Shown in pieces: positions 15,901 to 24,355 of a stretch of 64,000 nt of DNA. The notes under the pieces were generated by a model, which saw nothing but the letters and a program-made list of their open reading frames with translations, ran no database searches and was not told the origin of the DNA. The position numbers were made by a program, and so were the translations under genes. How positions within the stretch are numbered: the first letter of the stretch is position 1; every line of letters begins with the position of its first letter. This stretch comes from Guptibacillus hwajinpoensis (GTDB taxonomy: Bacteria > Bacillota > Bacilli > Bacillales > Guptibacillaceae): assembly GCF_020524165.1 (NCBI RefSeq), contig NZ_JAIVKU010000002.1, forward strand, positions 186,001 to 250,000. The letters are read 5' to 3'.

Positions 15901-16475
15901 GAAAACCGAGAATCTGGCTTCCAAATTATTTCTATCACATTGTAAGTCGTGGAAACCGAAAAGAACCCCTTTTTCAAGATGAGAGAGATTACCGCACGTT
16001 TTTGTATATCCTTCAGCAAGTCTTCGAAACACACCCGTTTGAATTGACATCTTATTGTTTAATGAACAACCACTATCACCTTCAGTTGCGATCAAAAGAA
16101 TCCCCCATTTCAAAAATCATGGCTCTAGTGAACAAACGATATGCGACTTATTTTAACAGTCGCTATGAGTTGACGGGTCACGTCTTTGAGAAACGTTATT
16201 TTGATGAGCCGCTCAATTCCCCAACAAACATGTTGGAAGTTAGTCGTTATATCCATCTAAATCCAGTGAAAGCAAATCTCGTATACCAACCATCAGAGTA
16301 TCCATGGTCTAGTTATCGCTATTATGGTGTAAGTGATTCCGTGAGAAAACCGTACATTAACGTCCTTCCACTAGTGGAAGGCTATCCAGGAACACTTCAA
16401 GAAAAGAAAAAACAATACTGTGAATATGTCACCGCACGACAGGAACTCATCATGGCTTCTCCCTTATCAAAGTAA
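15894..16475 (+). CDS. REP-associated tyrosine transposase (RAYT), Y1/HUH family
   Basis: This 193-residue protein is a single-strand DNA transposase-like enzyme of the IS200/IS605 superfamily, in the domesticated RAYT branch. Seen in order: YHIVSRGNRKEPLF near the start, the HUH metal motif H60-Y61-H62 in MNNHYHLQL, the catalytic-helix segment NKRYATYFNSRY with Tyr83/Tyr86, then GHVFEKRY and SRYIHLNPVKANLV, all diagnostic of RAYTs. A 40-residue C-terminal tail follows. There is no TnpB and no IS ends, as expected for a RAYT. It probably acts on the REP-like repeats spread through this window, the nearest lying 135 bp upstream. There is no good ribosome-binding site of its own. Confidence 0.9.
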   Translation: MVRKPRIWLPNYFYHIVSRGNRKEPLFQDERDYRTFLYILQQVFETHPFELTSYCLMNNHYHLQLRSKESPISKIMALVNKRYATYFNSRYELTGHVFEKRYFDEPLNSPTNMLEVSRYIHLNPVKANLVYQPSEYPWSSYRYYGVSDSVRKPYINVLPLVEGYPGTLQEKKKQYCEYVTARQELIMASPLSK

Positions 16476-16519
16476 ACCAAATGAACATCAAAAAAGATGC
16501 TCCGCATAGCACCTTTTCC

Positions 16520-16541
16520 TTAAACAAACGTTTATTTATAA
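16520..16541. promoter_or_regulatory. Operator-like palindrome TTAAACAAACGTTTATTTA
   Basis: Reverse-complement match of the motif at 4001-4023 and related to that at 43005-43024. It lies between the RAYT and the convergent gene, overlapping the end of the latter. The role is unknown. Confidence 0.35.
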
Positions 16542-17008
16542 TCCCATAAAACTCTAAATTCTCCTTCTTCTTTTACCACAAATACCTCCTGCACGAGGTC
16601 GAAATTCCCAAATTGATTTTGAAAATGCTGGGTGACTTTTATGACGTAAACTTTTTTCATAATGACGCTATTAACCCCGGAGCGCCAATTTTTTTTAGTT
16701 TTTACTTTACCGATGTCAAAGGTAAACGACGTTGCACCAATATCCTGCGTGATTAGTTCGGAGCGCAATTGACTGTACTGTTCATCTGAAAAACGGTTTT
16801 GTATTTCCGAATGAAACAGTGCCCAGGATTTTTTGAAATCACCGCTCTGTTCGTATAAGTAAAATTCTTTTACAGTCGCTGCTGCTCGCGCTTTTGGTTG
16901 TTGCCATATCCAAAAGGCGATGCTGCCACTGAGAAGCAATAAGACAAGTATGATCAAAAAAGCTTTTCCTGTACCTCCGCGTTTCCGCCTCGTTTTAAAA
17001 TACGACAA
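16532..17008 (-). CDS. Membrane-anchored hypothetical protein, NTF2-like extracytoplasmic domain
   Basis: This 158-residue protein has a basic N-terminus (KTRRKRGGTGK), one membrane helix (about 15-36) and an extracytoplasmic domain. The domain's pattern (AAATVKEFYLYEQSGDFKKSWALFHSEIQNRF, then paired beta strands ending VLWDYK) suggests an NTF2-like fold. Such domains occur in Bacillus membrane proteins of unknown role. It is transcribed alone, with a possible GAGGACGAGA site upstream on the minus strand, and converges on the RAYT gene. Confidence 0.65.
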   Translation of the reverse strand: MSYFKTRRKRGGTGKAFLIILVLLLLSGSIAFWIWQQPKARAAATVKEFYLYEQSGDFKKSWALFHSEIQNRFSDEQYSQLRSELITQDIGATSFTFDIGKVKTKKNWRSGVNSVIMKKVYVIKVTQHFQNQFGNFDLVQEVFVVKEEGEFRVLWDYK

Positions 17009-17165
17009 CGTCTCGTCCTCCTTGGAGCTTGACTATTAAAGTGTATGACGATTGCCCCATTCGAAGACTGGTAATATCTGATTTCACGAAACATTACTCT
17101 TTTAAAGGAGCGTTTCACGATATAATTAACATGATGATTAGAAAACACTTAATTGGAGGAGAATC

Positions 17166-18131
17166 ATGAATCGAAAGATACTTTGGATGTTGCCAATCTT
17201 CATTTTTGCAGTGGCATGTTCTGACCTTAATAACGATCGTTCCGTTTCTGATCCACATACTGAAGCAAGTGCAGAAAATCAGGGGACATCAGAGCAATCC
17301 GAGTTGTCAGATGAAGAACAACTATGGGAATACCTTTATCAAAATAACTCTGACGAAGCTGTATTAAATGAGATGAAGAAACTTTTTAGTGAAGGTGTAT
17401 CTCCCAATACCGTCAACGACGATGACATAACGCCAATCACCTATGCTGTTATGGAAGGCGATCAAAAGCTTGTTGAGTTCCTGCTTCAAAACGGAGTGGA
17501 GGTCCATGATCACGAAGAATCTGATCACCAAGAAAATGATGAATGGAACCACGAAAAAAATGAGAACCTTTTAGAAATCGCGGTCGAACAGGAAAGCAAT
17601 GAGATTATTGACCTGCTATTAAAAATGGGGGCTCATTTTGAAATCGGCAATGAGCAAATGTTAGCCATTGCGGTTCAGGAAGAAAAGCCAGAGTTAATCA
17701 AAATACTTCTACATAATGGCTACAATCCAAATCTTGAAATGAGAGTAGACGAGCAAGATTTTACTCTCTTAAACTATTCCATTATGGAAGACAATGAAGA
17801 GATCACTACCTTACTTCTCAATGCTGGTGCGAATCCAAATTTCGCAGCGAATAATGGGGAAGTGAGCGCTCTAGTTACTGCCATCATCCAGGAGAAACCC
17901 ACTGAACTCGTTTCGCTTCTATTAGGTAGAGGTGCTGATGCAAATGCACGTTATGAAGGAAAGCCTTTATTATTTGAAGCGATCAAACAAGATCATCCTT
18001 CTCTTGTTGAAGCACTACTCGTTGCAGGAGCTCTTCCTTTTTCGATTGAGGAAAGTGAAGCGGCCTATGAATTAGCGGAGGAGAGCGATCAAACAAAGGT
18101 TGCTGATCTCCTTCAACAATATGGCTGGTAA
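17166..18131 (+). CDS. Ankyrin-repeat lipoprotein
   Basis: This 321-residue protein has a short signal peptide ending at Cys18 (FAVAC, an acceptable lipobox), an acidic linker to about residue 50, then roughly six ankyrin repeats. The repeats are recognisable from LLLNAGANPN, LLLGRGADANAR, LLLKMGAHFE and LLHNGYNPN. It is therefore an outer-face protein-binding scaffold. TTGGAGGAG precedes the ATG. It stands alone, ending at a strong bidirectional terminator. The binding partner is unknown. Secreted ankyrin lipoproteins are uncommon among Bacillus single-gene units. Confidence 0.8.
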   Translation: MNRKILWMLPIFIFAVACSDLNNDRSVSDPHTEASAENQGTSEQSELSDEEQLWEYLYQNNSDEAVLNEMKKLFSEGVSPNTVNDDDITPITYAVMEGDQKLVEFLLQNGVEVHDHEESDHQENDEWNHEKNENLLEIAVEQESNEIIDLLLKMGAHFEIGNEQMLAIAVQEEKPELIKILLHNGYNPNLEMRVDEQDFTLLNYSIMEDNEEITTLLLNAGANPNFAANNGEVSALVTAIIQEKPTELVSLLLGRGADANARYEGKPLLFEAIKQDHPSLVEALLVAGALPFSIEESEAAYELAEESDQTKVADLLQQYGW

Positions 18132-18148
18132 AATCGATCGGCATGGAA

Positions 18149-18187
18149 AAAAAGTCCTCGTTGCTAACTGAGCAACGAGGACTTTTT
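18149..18187. terminator. Bidirectional terminator, perfect 17-bp stem
   Basis: AAAAAGTCCTCGTTGCT (18149-18165) pairs perfectly with the right arm (18171-18187) around AACTG. It serves the ankyrin gene (plus) and glpQ (minus). Confidence 0.93.
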
Positions 18188-18199
18188 CTGTCCTAACAT

Positions 18200-19093
18200 T
18201 TATTTGCCGTGAAGAACATCATTTAGAAGATCAGGGTAGTTTGTAAACATGCCCGTTACGCCCCAGTCTAACAGGCGCTTCATTTCTTCTTTGTCATTTA
18301 CTGTGTAAGGGTGGATGAGCAACCCAGCGTTTCTTACATTTTGAACATAGGTTTGATCAATTTTTGAAGCAGACATGCCAACCCCAACGGCATATTCAGA
18401 TAGTTCTTGTAGTTCGTCCTCTGAAATCGTAGCGGGTTCTTTATAAGAAATAAGCTGAATAAGCGGCAAATTTGGATTCAAGTTATGCATTTTTAATAAA
18501 CTTTCTTGACTAAAAGATTGGATTAAGACTTTGCTAGATCGTTCGTTCACGCCTGTTAAATTGTATTTGTTAAGAATACGAAGTAACTCTTCTTCCATGC
18601 CAGGATAAACGTCAGGAGATTTTGTTTCAATATAATAGCGTGCGCCAGTTCCAAACGTTTGAATGACTTCTTCAAGTGTTGGTACTTGAATTCCTTCATA
18701 AGCTGGATCAGCCTTTTCAGGATATTTATCATTAAACCAGCTTCCTGCATCTAACGCTTTTATCTGTTCAAGGGTGTAGTCTTTTACGAGGCCCGTCCCA
18801 TTTGTCGTCCGGTCTACTGTCTCATCATGCATCGCGATTAGCGTTCCGTCCTTCGTCATTTGAAGATCTACCTCAATGTAGTCTCCTTTCATCTCTTCCC
18901 CTAGCTTATACGATGGGATTGTGTGCTCAGGAGCATGTCCAGAAGCTCCTCGGTGAGCAACATTTAGTAGTTTACTAGTATTCATACCAGGGGTTTTCTC
19001 ATTTGCATTTGCTGAAGTCGTTCCAGCGGCAAGTAGACTACCAAGCAAGACGAAACTCATGGCTAGAGTTCCTATTTTCTTTTTACACTTCAT
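18200..19093 (-). CDS. glpQ: Secreted glycerophosphodiester phosphodiesterase
   Basis: This 297-residue protein has a signal peptide ([20 protein letters not shown], cleaved near TTSANA). The catalytic GDPD domain contains [17 protein letters not shown] with the active-site His-Arg, [17 protein letters not shown] with the metal ligands and second His, and a C-terminal [12 protein letters not shown] motif. It releases glycerol-3-phosphate from glycerophosphodiesters or teichoic acid. The internal Met (19093) is chosen because GAAAGGATG lies about 7 nt upstream. B. subtilis glpQ is controlled by PhoP; here a palindrome lies upstream, but I cannot show a PhoP box. Confidence 0.88.
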   Translation of the reverse strand: MKCKKKIGTLAMSFVLLGSLLAAGTTSANANEKTPGMNTSKLLNVAHRGASGHAPEHTIPSYKLGEEMKGDYIEVDLQMTKDGTLIAMHDETVDRTTNGTGLVKDYTLEQIKALDAGSWFNDKYPEKADPAYEGIQVPTLEEVIQTFGTGARYYIETKSPDVYPGMEEELLRILNKYNLTGVNERSSKVLIQSFSQESLLKMHNLNPNLPLIQLISYKEPATISEDELQELSEYAVGVGMSASKIDQTYVQNVRNAGLLIHPYTVNDKEEMKRLLDWGVTGMFTNYPDLLNDVLHGK

Positions 19094-19137
19094 CTTTATC
19101 ATCCTTTCAAAATTCATTACAACTGAAAGTATATCTG

Positions 19138-19165
19138 CTTAATGTAAAACTCCATTTACATTAAG
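19138..19165 (-). promoter_or_regulatory. 11-bp inverted repeat upstream of glpQ
   Basis: CTTAATGTAAA and TTTACATTAAG are perfect 11-bp arms around 6 nt, 45 bp upstream of the glpQ start and next to a TATACT that could be its -10. The -35 region is poor, fitting an activator-dependent promoter. TTTACA units resemble PhoP half-sites but the spacing is not canonical. Confidence 0.45.
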
Positions 19166-19375
19166 CGGATGATTAATTGAAGCAGATTATGGTGGGAGAA
19201 TACATAGGAAGGGAAATGAACTTAGAAATAAGGGGAAGGTCTCTTGAAAGCTATGAATATGGTAATAATCTAGTGAATTATACCGATAGGGAGCCACTTA
19301 ACGAATTAGGACCTTATTCATAAAAAAGTTCATAATTTCAAAATAAACGGGGGAGGGCAAGTTCGTGGATTCGCA

Positions 19376-19415
19376 GGTGACAGGCACCACCCGTTATATG
19401 TCACATAATGTCATG
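19376..19415 (+). repeat. REP-like element, copy 8 (flipped loop)
   Basis: GGTG-ACAGG-CACC-ACCCG, 15 nt with an inner TGTCACA, then TGTCATG. The loop is the reverse complement of that in copies 1-7, while the tail keeps its orientation. It lies in the 430-bp gap between glpQ and hisJ, which otherwise holds only promoter-like AT-rich sequence. Confidence 0.88.
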
Positions 19416-19520
19416 GGTGCGAATTTTCTGTAAATAACCTCTCTAAACCCCTTTGACCAAGGAAGAAATATGATAGGATTGTGATTGAATTACATACTAT
19501 TATTTGGAAGGAGAAACACG

Positions 19521-20327
19521 ATGAAATTTGACTATCATACGCACCATGAACGCTGTGGCCACGCTGAGGCAACAATCGAAGACTATATTAAAGCAGCAAT
19601 TCAAAACGATCTGCAGATGATTGGTATTTCGGACCATTCCCCGTTCTTTGCAAGCGAGAAGGATCGGGCGTTGCCGCGCATTGCAATGGCAAAGAGTGAA
19701 TTTTCTTCTTATGTCGAGGAAGTTTTGAGTTTGAAGGAAAAGTATCGAGGAAAAATAGATGTTCTACTCGGGGTAGAATCCGATTTCTTTCAAGAGCATT
19801 ATCCGCTATATAAAAGCATTTATGACCAGTATCCATTCGATTATATTATCGGTTCTGTTCATTTTAGTAATGGCACTAATATTTTTGATAAATCCCGCTG
19901 GGAGAATTTAAGTGAAGAGGATATTCGTAAAGAAAAAGAGCACTATTACAAGTTAATCGTGGAATCAGCGGAAAGCGGCGTTTTTGATATTTTGGCGCAT
20001 ATTGATGCGATGAAAGGTTTCTATCCAGATTTCACACATGTTGAAACGCCTGAAGTTGAGAAAGCGATTAAGCGACTGGGAGAGCTTGAATCAACGATTG
20101 AAATCAATACTTCAGGAAAACATAAAGACTGCGGAGGCTGGTATCCAGCGAATGATATGCTCGAAATGGCGTGTCATTATGGCGTTGGGGTAACGTTTGG
20201 ATCTGATGCTCACTGGCCTTCACGCGTAGGAGAAGAATTTGAAGAAGTTCGCGCAAAGCTCAAGGAGATTGGGTTTAAGAACTGGACGGTGTTTCGAGAA
20301 CGTAAGAAGGAGTTTGTTGGGTTGTAG
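19521..20327 (+). CDS. hisJ: Histidinol-phosphatase, PHP family
   Basis: This 268-residue protein is the same length as B. subtilis HisJ. It dephosphorylates histidinol phosphate in histidine biosynthesis. PHP-domain metal motifs are DYHTHHERCGH at the N-terminus, GISDHSPF, LLGVESDFF, YIIGSVHF, LAHIDAMK, and VTFGSDAHWPSRVG near the C-terminus. ATG 19521 follows AAGGAGAAACACG; the frame opens 36 bp earlier. It is a single-gene unit away from any his operon, as in B. subtilis, with its own terminator. Confidence 0.88.
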   Translation: MKFDYHTHHERCGHAEATIEDYIKAAIQNDLQMIGISDHSPFFASEKDRALPRIAMAKSEFSSYVEEVLSLKEKYRGKIDVLLGVESDFFQEHYPLYKSIYDQYPFDYIIGSVHFSNGTNIFDKSRWENLSEEDIRKEKEHYYKLIVESAESGVFDILAHIDAMKGFYPDFTHVETPEVEKAIKRLGELESTIEINTSGKHKDCGGWYPANDMLEMACHYGVGVTFGSDAHWPSRVGEEFEEVRAKLKEIGFKNWTVFRERKKEFVGL

Positions 20328-20339
20328 GAGGAAGAGCAG

Positions 20340-20370
20340 AGAGAACAGATTAACGTCTGTTCTCTTTTTT
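20340..20370 (+). terminator. Rho-independent terminator
   Basis: AGAGAACAGA pairs perfectly with TCTGTTCTCT around TTAACG, followed by T6. It ends hisJ. Confidence 0.92.
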
Positions 20371-20410
20371 ATGAAAAAATTAAAAAATCTAACTATTTCC
20401 TCTTTTGAGG

Positions 20411-20439
20411 TTGTAAAACGCTTACATTCACTTTATAAT
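20411..20439 (+). promoter_or_regulatory. Sigma-A promoter of the kdg operon
   Basis: TTGTAA (20411-20416), 17 nt, then TATAAT (20434-20439). It overlaps a cre-like site and is followed at once by two palindromic operators. Confidence 0.7.
20413..20426 (-). promoter_or_regulatory. Candidate cre (CcpA) site
   Basis: The minus strand reads TGTAAGCGTTTTAC, 12 of 14 positions matching the Bacillus cre consensus TGWAARCGYTWNCW. It overlaps the -35 of the kdg promoter, so glucose repression is likely. Confidence 0.5.
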
Positions 20440-20444
20440 ACAGA

Positions 20445-20469
20445 TAAATCGATTTACTAAATCGGTTTA
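20445..20469. promoter_or_regulatory. Twin LacI-type operators of the kdg operon
   Basis: TAAATCGATTTA (20445-20456) and TAAATCGGTTTA (20458-20469) are 12-bp palindromes with the central CG usual for LacI-family sites, spaced 13 bp centre to centre. They lie directly downstream of the -10 and before the regulator gene, which indicates autorepression by KdgR. The larger perfect repeat TTTACTAAA/TTTAGTAAA (20453-20474) overlaps them. Confidence 0.65.
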
Positions 20470-20499
20470 GTAAACTAATTGAGATTTGGAGAATGATTT

Positions 20500-21507
20500 A
20501 TGAAACCTGTAACGATGGCAGATGTTGCACAAAAAGCCCAAGTATCAAAGAGTACCGTTTCTCAATATTTGAATAAACGATATGACTATATGAGTGAACA
20601 GACAAAATTAAGAGTTGAAGCAGCGATTAAAGAACTAGGTTATCAACCCAATATAGTGGCAAGAAGCTTAAAACAAAAATCTACAAAGACGATAGGAGTT
20701 ATTGTTGCCAACATCCTTCATACTTTTTCTACAGAAGTAAGCAGAGCGGTGGAAGATGTTTGTCACGAAGAAGATTTTCATACAATCATTTGTAATGCAG
20801 ATGATGATCCGGTAAAAGAAAAGCGTTATATTGAAATGCTGCGTGCTAAGCAGGTAGACGGATTAATCGTCTTTCCGACTGGTGATAACCGAGAACTTTA
20901 CAAAAGAATGTTGGATGAGAAGTATCCATTAGTATTTGTCGACCGTGCTGTGCCAGATATTCCAGCATCTTCTATCATGCTGAACAATGAAAAAGCTTCT
21001 GAATTAGCGGTTGAGCATTTCGTTCAGAAAGGCCATGAACGTATCGCCATTATGACGACTTCGTTCATAGATAAGATCACACCACGATATGAGAGAGTAG
21101 AAGGTTATAAAAAAGCTCTTCACACTAGGGGAATTGCAGTAAATGAAGAGTATATCCAATGTGTTGAGCCTGACCTTATTGCTTCATCACTTAAAGAAAT
21201 GTTGACGCTATCTAACCCACCAGATTGCATTATTGCGGGAAATGATTTCGTTCTAAAGGAAGTGCTCCGTTTTTCAAAGCAAGAATCCTTAACTATCCCA
21301 AAAGACTTATCGGTGATCAGTATTGATGATGTACCGTATGCTAGCTTTTACAATCCACCTATTACGGCAGTGGCTCAGCCCACATTCAAAATGGGGAAAA
21401 TGGCCGCGGAACTTTTGCTAGATAAAATCAAAAAAAATAAAGTACGAGATGATCAACCAGAATATCGCTTTGAACCAAAATTGATGATCAGAGAATCAGT
21501 TAATTAA
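20500..21507 (+). CDS. kdgR: LacI family transcriptional regulator (KdgR-like)
   Basis: This 335-residue regulator has an N-terminal helix-turn-helix (VTMADVAQKAQVSKSTVSQYLN), a hinge helix (NIVARSLKQKSTKTIG), and a periplasmic-binding-protein-like effector domain to the C-terminus. It is first in an operon with 2-keto-3-deoxygluconate kinase and aldolase and, by analogy with B. subtilis KdgR, represses it until KDG or a related sugar acid is present. Two LacI-type palindromes sit between its promoter and start codon. The effector is inferred, not visible. Confidence 0.85.
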   Translation: MKPVTMADVAQKAQVSKSTVSQYLNKRYDYMSEQTKLRVEAAIKELGYQPNIVARSLKQKSTKTIGVIVANILHTFSTEVSRAVEDVCHEEDFHTIICNADDDPVKEKRYIEMLRAKQVDGLIVFPTGDNRELYKRMLDEKYPLVFVDRAVPDIPASSIMLNNEKASELAVEHFVQKGHERIAIMTTSFIDKITPRYERVEGYKKALHTRGIAVNEEYIQCVEPDLIASSLKEMLTLSNPPDCIIAGNDFVLKEVLRFSKQESLTIPKDLSVISIDDVPYASFYNPPITAVAQPTFKMGKMAAELLLDKIKKNKVRDDQPEYRFEPKLMIRESVN

Positions 21508-21525
21508 GTAGAAGGGGGACCAGTT

Positions 21526-22482
21526 ATGAAAAAAGATGTTGTTACGATTGGGGATGCGATGATTACATTTGATCCCTCCCACCACGGACCAATGAGGTAT
21601 GCTTCCACTTTTGAACGGAAAGCAGGCGGAGCTGAGTTTAACTTCGCAATTGGATGTGCAAGGCTTGGCTTGCAAACGGGATGGATCAGCAGGTTAGGAA
21701 ATGATGAGTTTGGAAAATATATACGCAATTTTGCTAGAGGAGAGGGCATTGATGTTTCGGAAGTGAAGTTGTTAGATCAATATTCTACATCATTAAATTT
21801 CAAAGAAATTAGAGAAGACGGTAGCGGGAAAACGTTCTACTATCGTCATCATTCCCCTACAGAGGCTTTAACAGAAGCGACCCTTGATGAAGTTACTTTA
21901 CGGAATTGCAAGCTTTTACATATAACAGGAGTTTTTGCTGCAATTAATCCTCATAAAAACATCTCTCTTCTTAAACGAGCCGCTACAATTGCTAAGGATA
22001 ATGGAGCGGTCATTACATTTGATCCTAACATTCGATTGAAATTGTGGTCACCTGAAGAAGCAAGAAGCGGCTTAACCGAGCTTCTTCCTTACGTAGACGT
22101 ATTGCTTACTGGTGAAGATGAGGCTGAACTGCTTTTTGGTGTCCATGAACCAACTGAAATTGCGCAGGCTTGTCAAAAATACGATATCTCCACGATTGCG
22201 ATAAAAAAAGGTAAAGACGGAGCTAGTGCTTTTCAAAATGGTGAACTGGTTCATGCTGCAGCAATCCCACCGAAAAAAGTAGTGGATACAGTTGGAGCAG
22301 GGGACGGATTTGATGCAGGTTTTGTTTACGGATTACTAAATGGCTGGACACTTGAAAGAACCCTTAAGTTTTCTAATGCCATTGGCTCTTTAGTTGTGAG
22401 TGTATATGGAGATAATGAAGGACTGCCAGAGTTGGGAGAGGTACTTACACAGCTTGGTGAAAGAGCATTTATTGAGAGGTGA
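21526..22482 (+). CDS. kdgK: 2-keto-3-deoxygluconate kinase (PfkB family)
   Basis: This 318-residue PfkB/ribokinase-fold sugar kinase has the N-terminal glycine-rich GGAEFNFAIGCARLG and the C-terminal signature DTVGAGDGFDAGFVYG with the catalytic Asp. YYRHHSPTEAL resembles the substrate loop of KDG kinases. It phosphorylates 2-keto-3-deoxygluconate to KDPG, the substrate of the aldolase encoded three genes on. AAGGGGG precedes the ATG. PfkB kinases of other sugar acids are close alternatives. Confidence 0.82.
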   Translation: MKKDVVTIGDAMITFDPSHHGPMRYASTFERKAGGAEFNFAIGCARLGLQTGWISRLGNDEFGKYIRNFARGEGIDVSEVKLLDQYSTSLNFKEIREDGSGKTFYYRHHSPTEALTEATLDEVTLRNCKLLHITGVFAAINPHKNISLLKRAATIAKDNGAVITFDPNIRLKLWSPEEARSGLTELLPYVDVLLTGEDEAELLFGVHEPTEIAQACQKYDISTIAIKKGKDGASAFQNGELVHAAAIPPKKVVDTVGAGDGFDAGFVYGLLNGWTLERTLKFSNAIGSLVVSVYGDNEGLPELGEVLTQLGERAFIER

Positions 22483-22487
22483 ACAAA

Positions 22488-23138
22488 GTGAAACTTCAAT
22501 TAGCACTAGACAGGCTATCGTATGACGACTGTTTGAAAATCCTTGAAGAGACATCTGGGTCCATTGACTGGATTGAGATAGGGACAGGTGTCATAAAAGA
22601 ATATGGGATGTCAATCGTAAGAGAAATTAGAGGGAAATTCCCTGAAACAACCATCGTAGCCGATATGAAAACCTGTGACGCTGGGAAATATGAAGCTGCT
22701 CAGGCTTATGAAGCTGGCGCTGATATTACGACTGTTATGGCTTTCGCGTCAGATCAAACCATATCTGACATGTTGAAAGTCGCTTTAGCGTATGAGGGCA
22801 GGGTTATGGTTGATTTATTGGGCGTTTCTAATAAAAATCGCATACGGCAGATTCAAGGACTAGGAGTGGATCTTGTGAGCCTCCATTTTGGGAAAGACAT
22901 GCAGAAAAATGGAAGTATCACCGGTGATATTTTTGAACTTGTGAATGAAATTCAAGGTTTACAAGTCGCTGTCGCTGGTGGAATCAATCTTGAATCTCTT
23001 CCAACGATCCTTCCTTACAATCCTCATACTTTAATTGTTGGAGGAGGTATTACGAAACAGGCGAATCGTAGACACGCGGCTACACAAATAAAGGAGGCGA
23101 TCCAGGAGTATGAAAGAAGTCATTCAAACTATCGTTAA
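22488..23138 (+). CDS. hxlA: HxlA-like 3-hexulose-6-phosphate synthase / 3-keto-L-gulonate-6-P decarboxylase family
   Basis: This 216-residue TIM-barrel protein of the orotidine decarboxylase suprafamily has LALDRLSYDDCL, IEIGTGVIKEYG, the metal/catalytic IVADMKTCDAGKYE (DxK motif) and VAGGINLESL for phosphate binding. HxlA condenses formaldehyde with ribulose-5-phosphate, or runs in reverse. UlaD-type relatives decarboxylate keto-gulonate-6-phosphate. The GTG at 22488 is used, after GAGAGGTG. Its pairing with hxlB directly downstream favours a hexulose-phosphate role, inside a ketodeoxy-sugar operon. Confidence 0.75.
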   Translation: MKLQLALDRLSYDDCLKILEETSGSIDWIEIGTGVIKEYGMSIVREIRGKFPETTIVADMKTCDAGKYEAAQAYEAGADITTVMAFASDQTISDMLKVALAYEGRVMVDLLGVSNKNRIRQIQGLGVDLVSLHFGKDMQKNGSITGDIFELVNEIQGLQVAVAGGINLESLPTILPYNPHTLIVGGGITKQANRRHAATQIKEAIQEYERSHSNYR

Positions 23139-23664
23139 TGAAATGAAACAGGTTTTAACAGAAGTGAACGAAGATCAAGCGAAGCACCTTTCTTCTTACA
23201 TAGAGGAAGCTAAACGAATATTTGTGACTGGAGAAGGACGCTCTGGACTGATGGGGAAAGCCTTCGCGATGAGATTGATGCACGGAGGATATGAAGTTTA
23301 TGTTACGGGTGAAACGATCACTCCGAATATTGAAAAAGATGATTTGTTGCTCGCTATCTCTGGTTCAGGTTCAACTCAGTCTATTTGTTATTATGCTGAA
23401 AAAGCAAAAGAGCTTGGAGCTCGCGTTTCAGCTATTACAACGAATGAACACTCCAGGCTAGCTGGATTAAGTAATCATTTACTAGTTGTTCCTGCAGCCA
23501 CTAAAAAAAGATTGCCAGAAGAGCCTGATACGATTCAACCTCTTGGAAATCAATTTGATCAATCGCTGCATTTACTCTTGGACGCCATTATTATCTACAC
23601 GATCAACCAATCCAAAAAAACAGATAATGAAAAAATGACAACCAAACATGCAAATATGGAATAG
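23110..23664 (+). CDS. hxlB: HxlB-like 6-phospho-3-hexuloisomerase (SIS domain)
   Basis: This 184-residue SIS-domain protein has FVTGEGRSGLMGKAFAMRL, LLAISGSGSTQSI and a C-terminal QFDQSLHLLLDAIII helix, matching HxlB/PHI. It interconverts arabino-3-hexulose-6-phosphate and fructose-6-phosphate. Its start lies 29 bp inside the hxlA end, with AAAGGAGGCG upstream, so the two are co-translated. HxlAB is best known for formaldehyde fixation or for supply of ribulose-5-phosphate. Its presence with KDG enzymes suggests a side branch of sugar-acid breakdown. Confidence 0.8.
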   Translation: MKEVIQTIVNEMKQVLTEVNEDQAKHLSSYIEEAKRIFVTGEGRSGLMGKAFAMRLMHGGYEVYVTGETITPNIEKDDLLLAISGSGSTQSICYYAEKAKELGARVSAITTNEHSRLAGLSNHLLVVPAATKKRLPEEPDTIQPLGNQFDQSLHLLLDAIIIYTINQSKKTDNEKMTTKHANME

Positions 23665-23675
23665 AGGTGTGTAAA

Positions 23676-24341
23676 TTGACCAGCTTACAAAAGGTACAAG
23701 AAGCAAAAATTGTCCCCGTTATCCGCAAAGCGAGTCAAGATAATATTTTACCAACAGCCCAGGCACTATTTAAGGGTGGTATTAAAGCAATTGAGATTAC
23801 AGCGGAAACACCAGAGGTTGAAAAAATGATTAGGGATGTTAGAGATAAGGTTGAAGGATTGTTAGTAGGTGCAGGGACAGTATTAGATGGCGAAACAGCC
23901 AGAGCAGTCATTATGGCTGGCGCTCAGTTTATCGTTTCGCCAACGGTTAATGAGCATACAGTTCTGGTCGCAAAAAGGTATGGAATTCCGTGTATTATCG
24001 GTGCGTTGACGCCCACGGAAATGTTGAAAGCTTATGAATCTGGAGCTGATATGGTAAAGGTTTTTCCGGCTAACAGCATGGGGGCAGGTTATATTAAAAA
24101 CATTCTTGGACCTCTTCCTCAACTTCAAATCATGGCAACTGGTGGAATCGATAAGGAAAATATGTTGGATTACTTTGAAGCTGGAGCGAAAGTTGTAGGG
24201 ATTGGGAGTCAACTTGTTCAACCTAATCTACTATCGACAAAAGAAGATTTTGAGAGTTTAAGAGAATTGGCAAGACAATATGTTGCAAGGCTAGTAGAAG
24301 AAAATAATAACGTCGTTTTTGAAAACGAATTCATAAAATAA
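23676..24341 (+). CDS. kdgA: 2-dehydro-3-deoxy-6-phosphogluconate aldolase
   Basis: This 221-residue class I aldolase has PVIRKASQDN, the catalytic Glu in IKAIEITAETPE, GAGTVLDGETARAVIMAGAQFIVSPT, and the Schiff-base Lys in MVKVFPANSMGAGYIKNILGP. It cleaves KDPG to pyruvate and glyceraldehyde-3-phosphate. The TTG at 23676 is chosen for its spacing from AGAGGTG; the frame could start 9 bp earlier. It completes the KdgK-KdgA path in this operon. Confidence 0.85.
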   Translation: MTSLQKVQEAKIVPVIRKASQDNILPTAQALFKGGIKAIEITAETPEVEKMIRDVRDKVEGLLVGAGTVLDGETARAVIMAGAQFIVSPTVNEHTVLVAKRYGIPCIIGALTPTEMLKAYESGADMVKVFPANSMGAGYIKNILGPLPQLQIMATGGIDKENMLDYFEAGAKVVGIGSQLVQPNLLSTKEDFESLRELARQYVARLVEENNNVVFENEFIK

Positions 24342-24355
24342 AGGGGGATTTTTTT

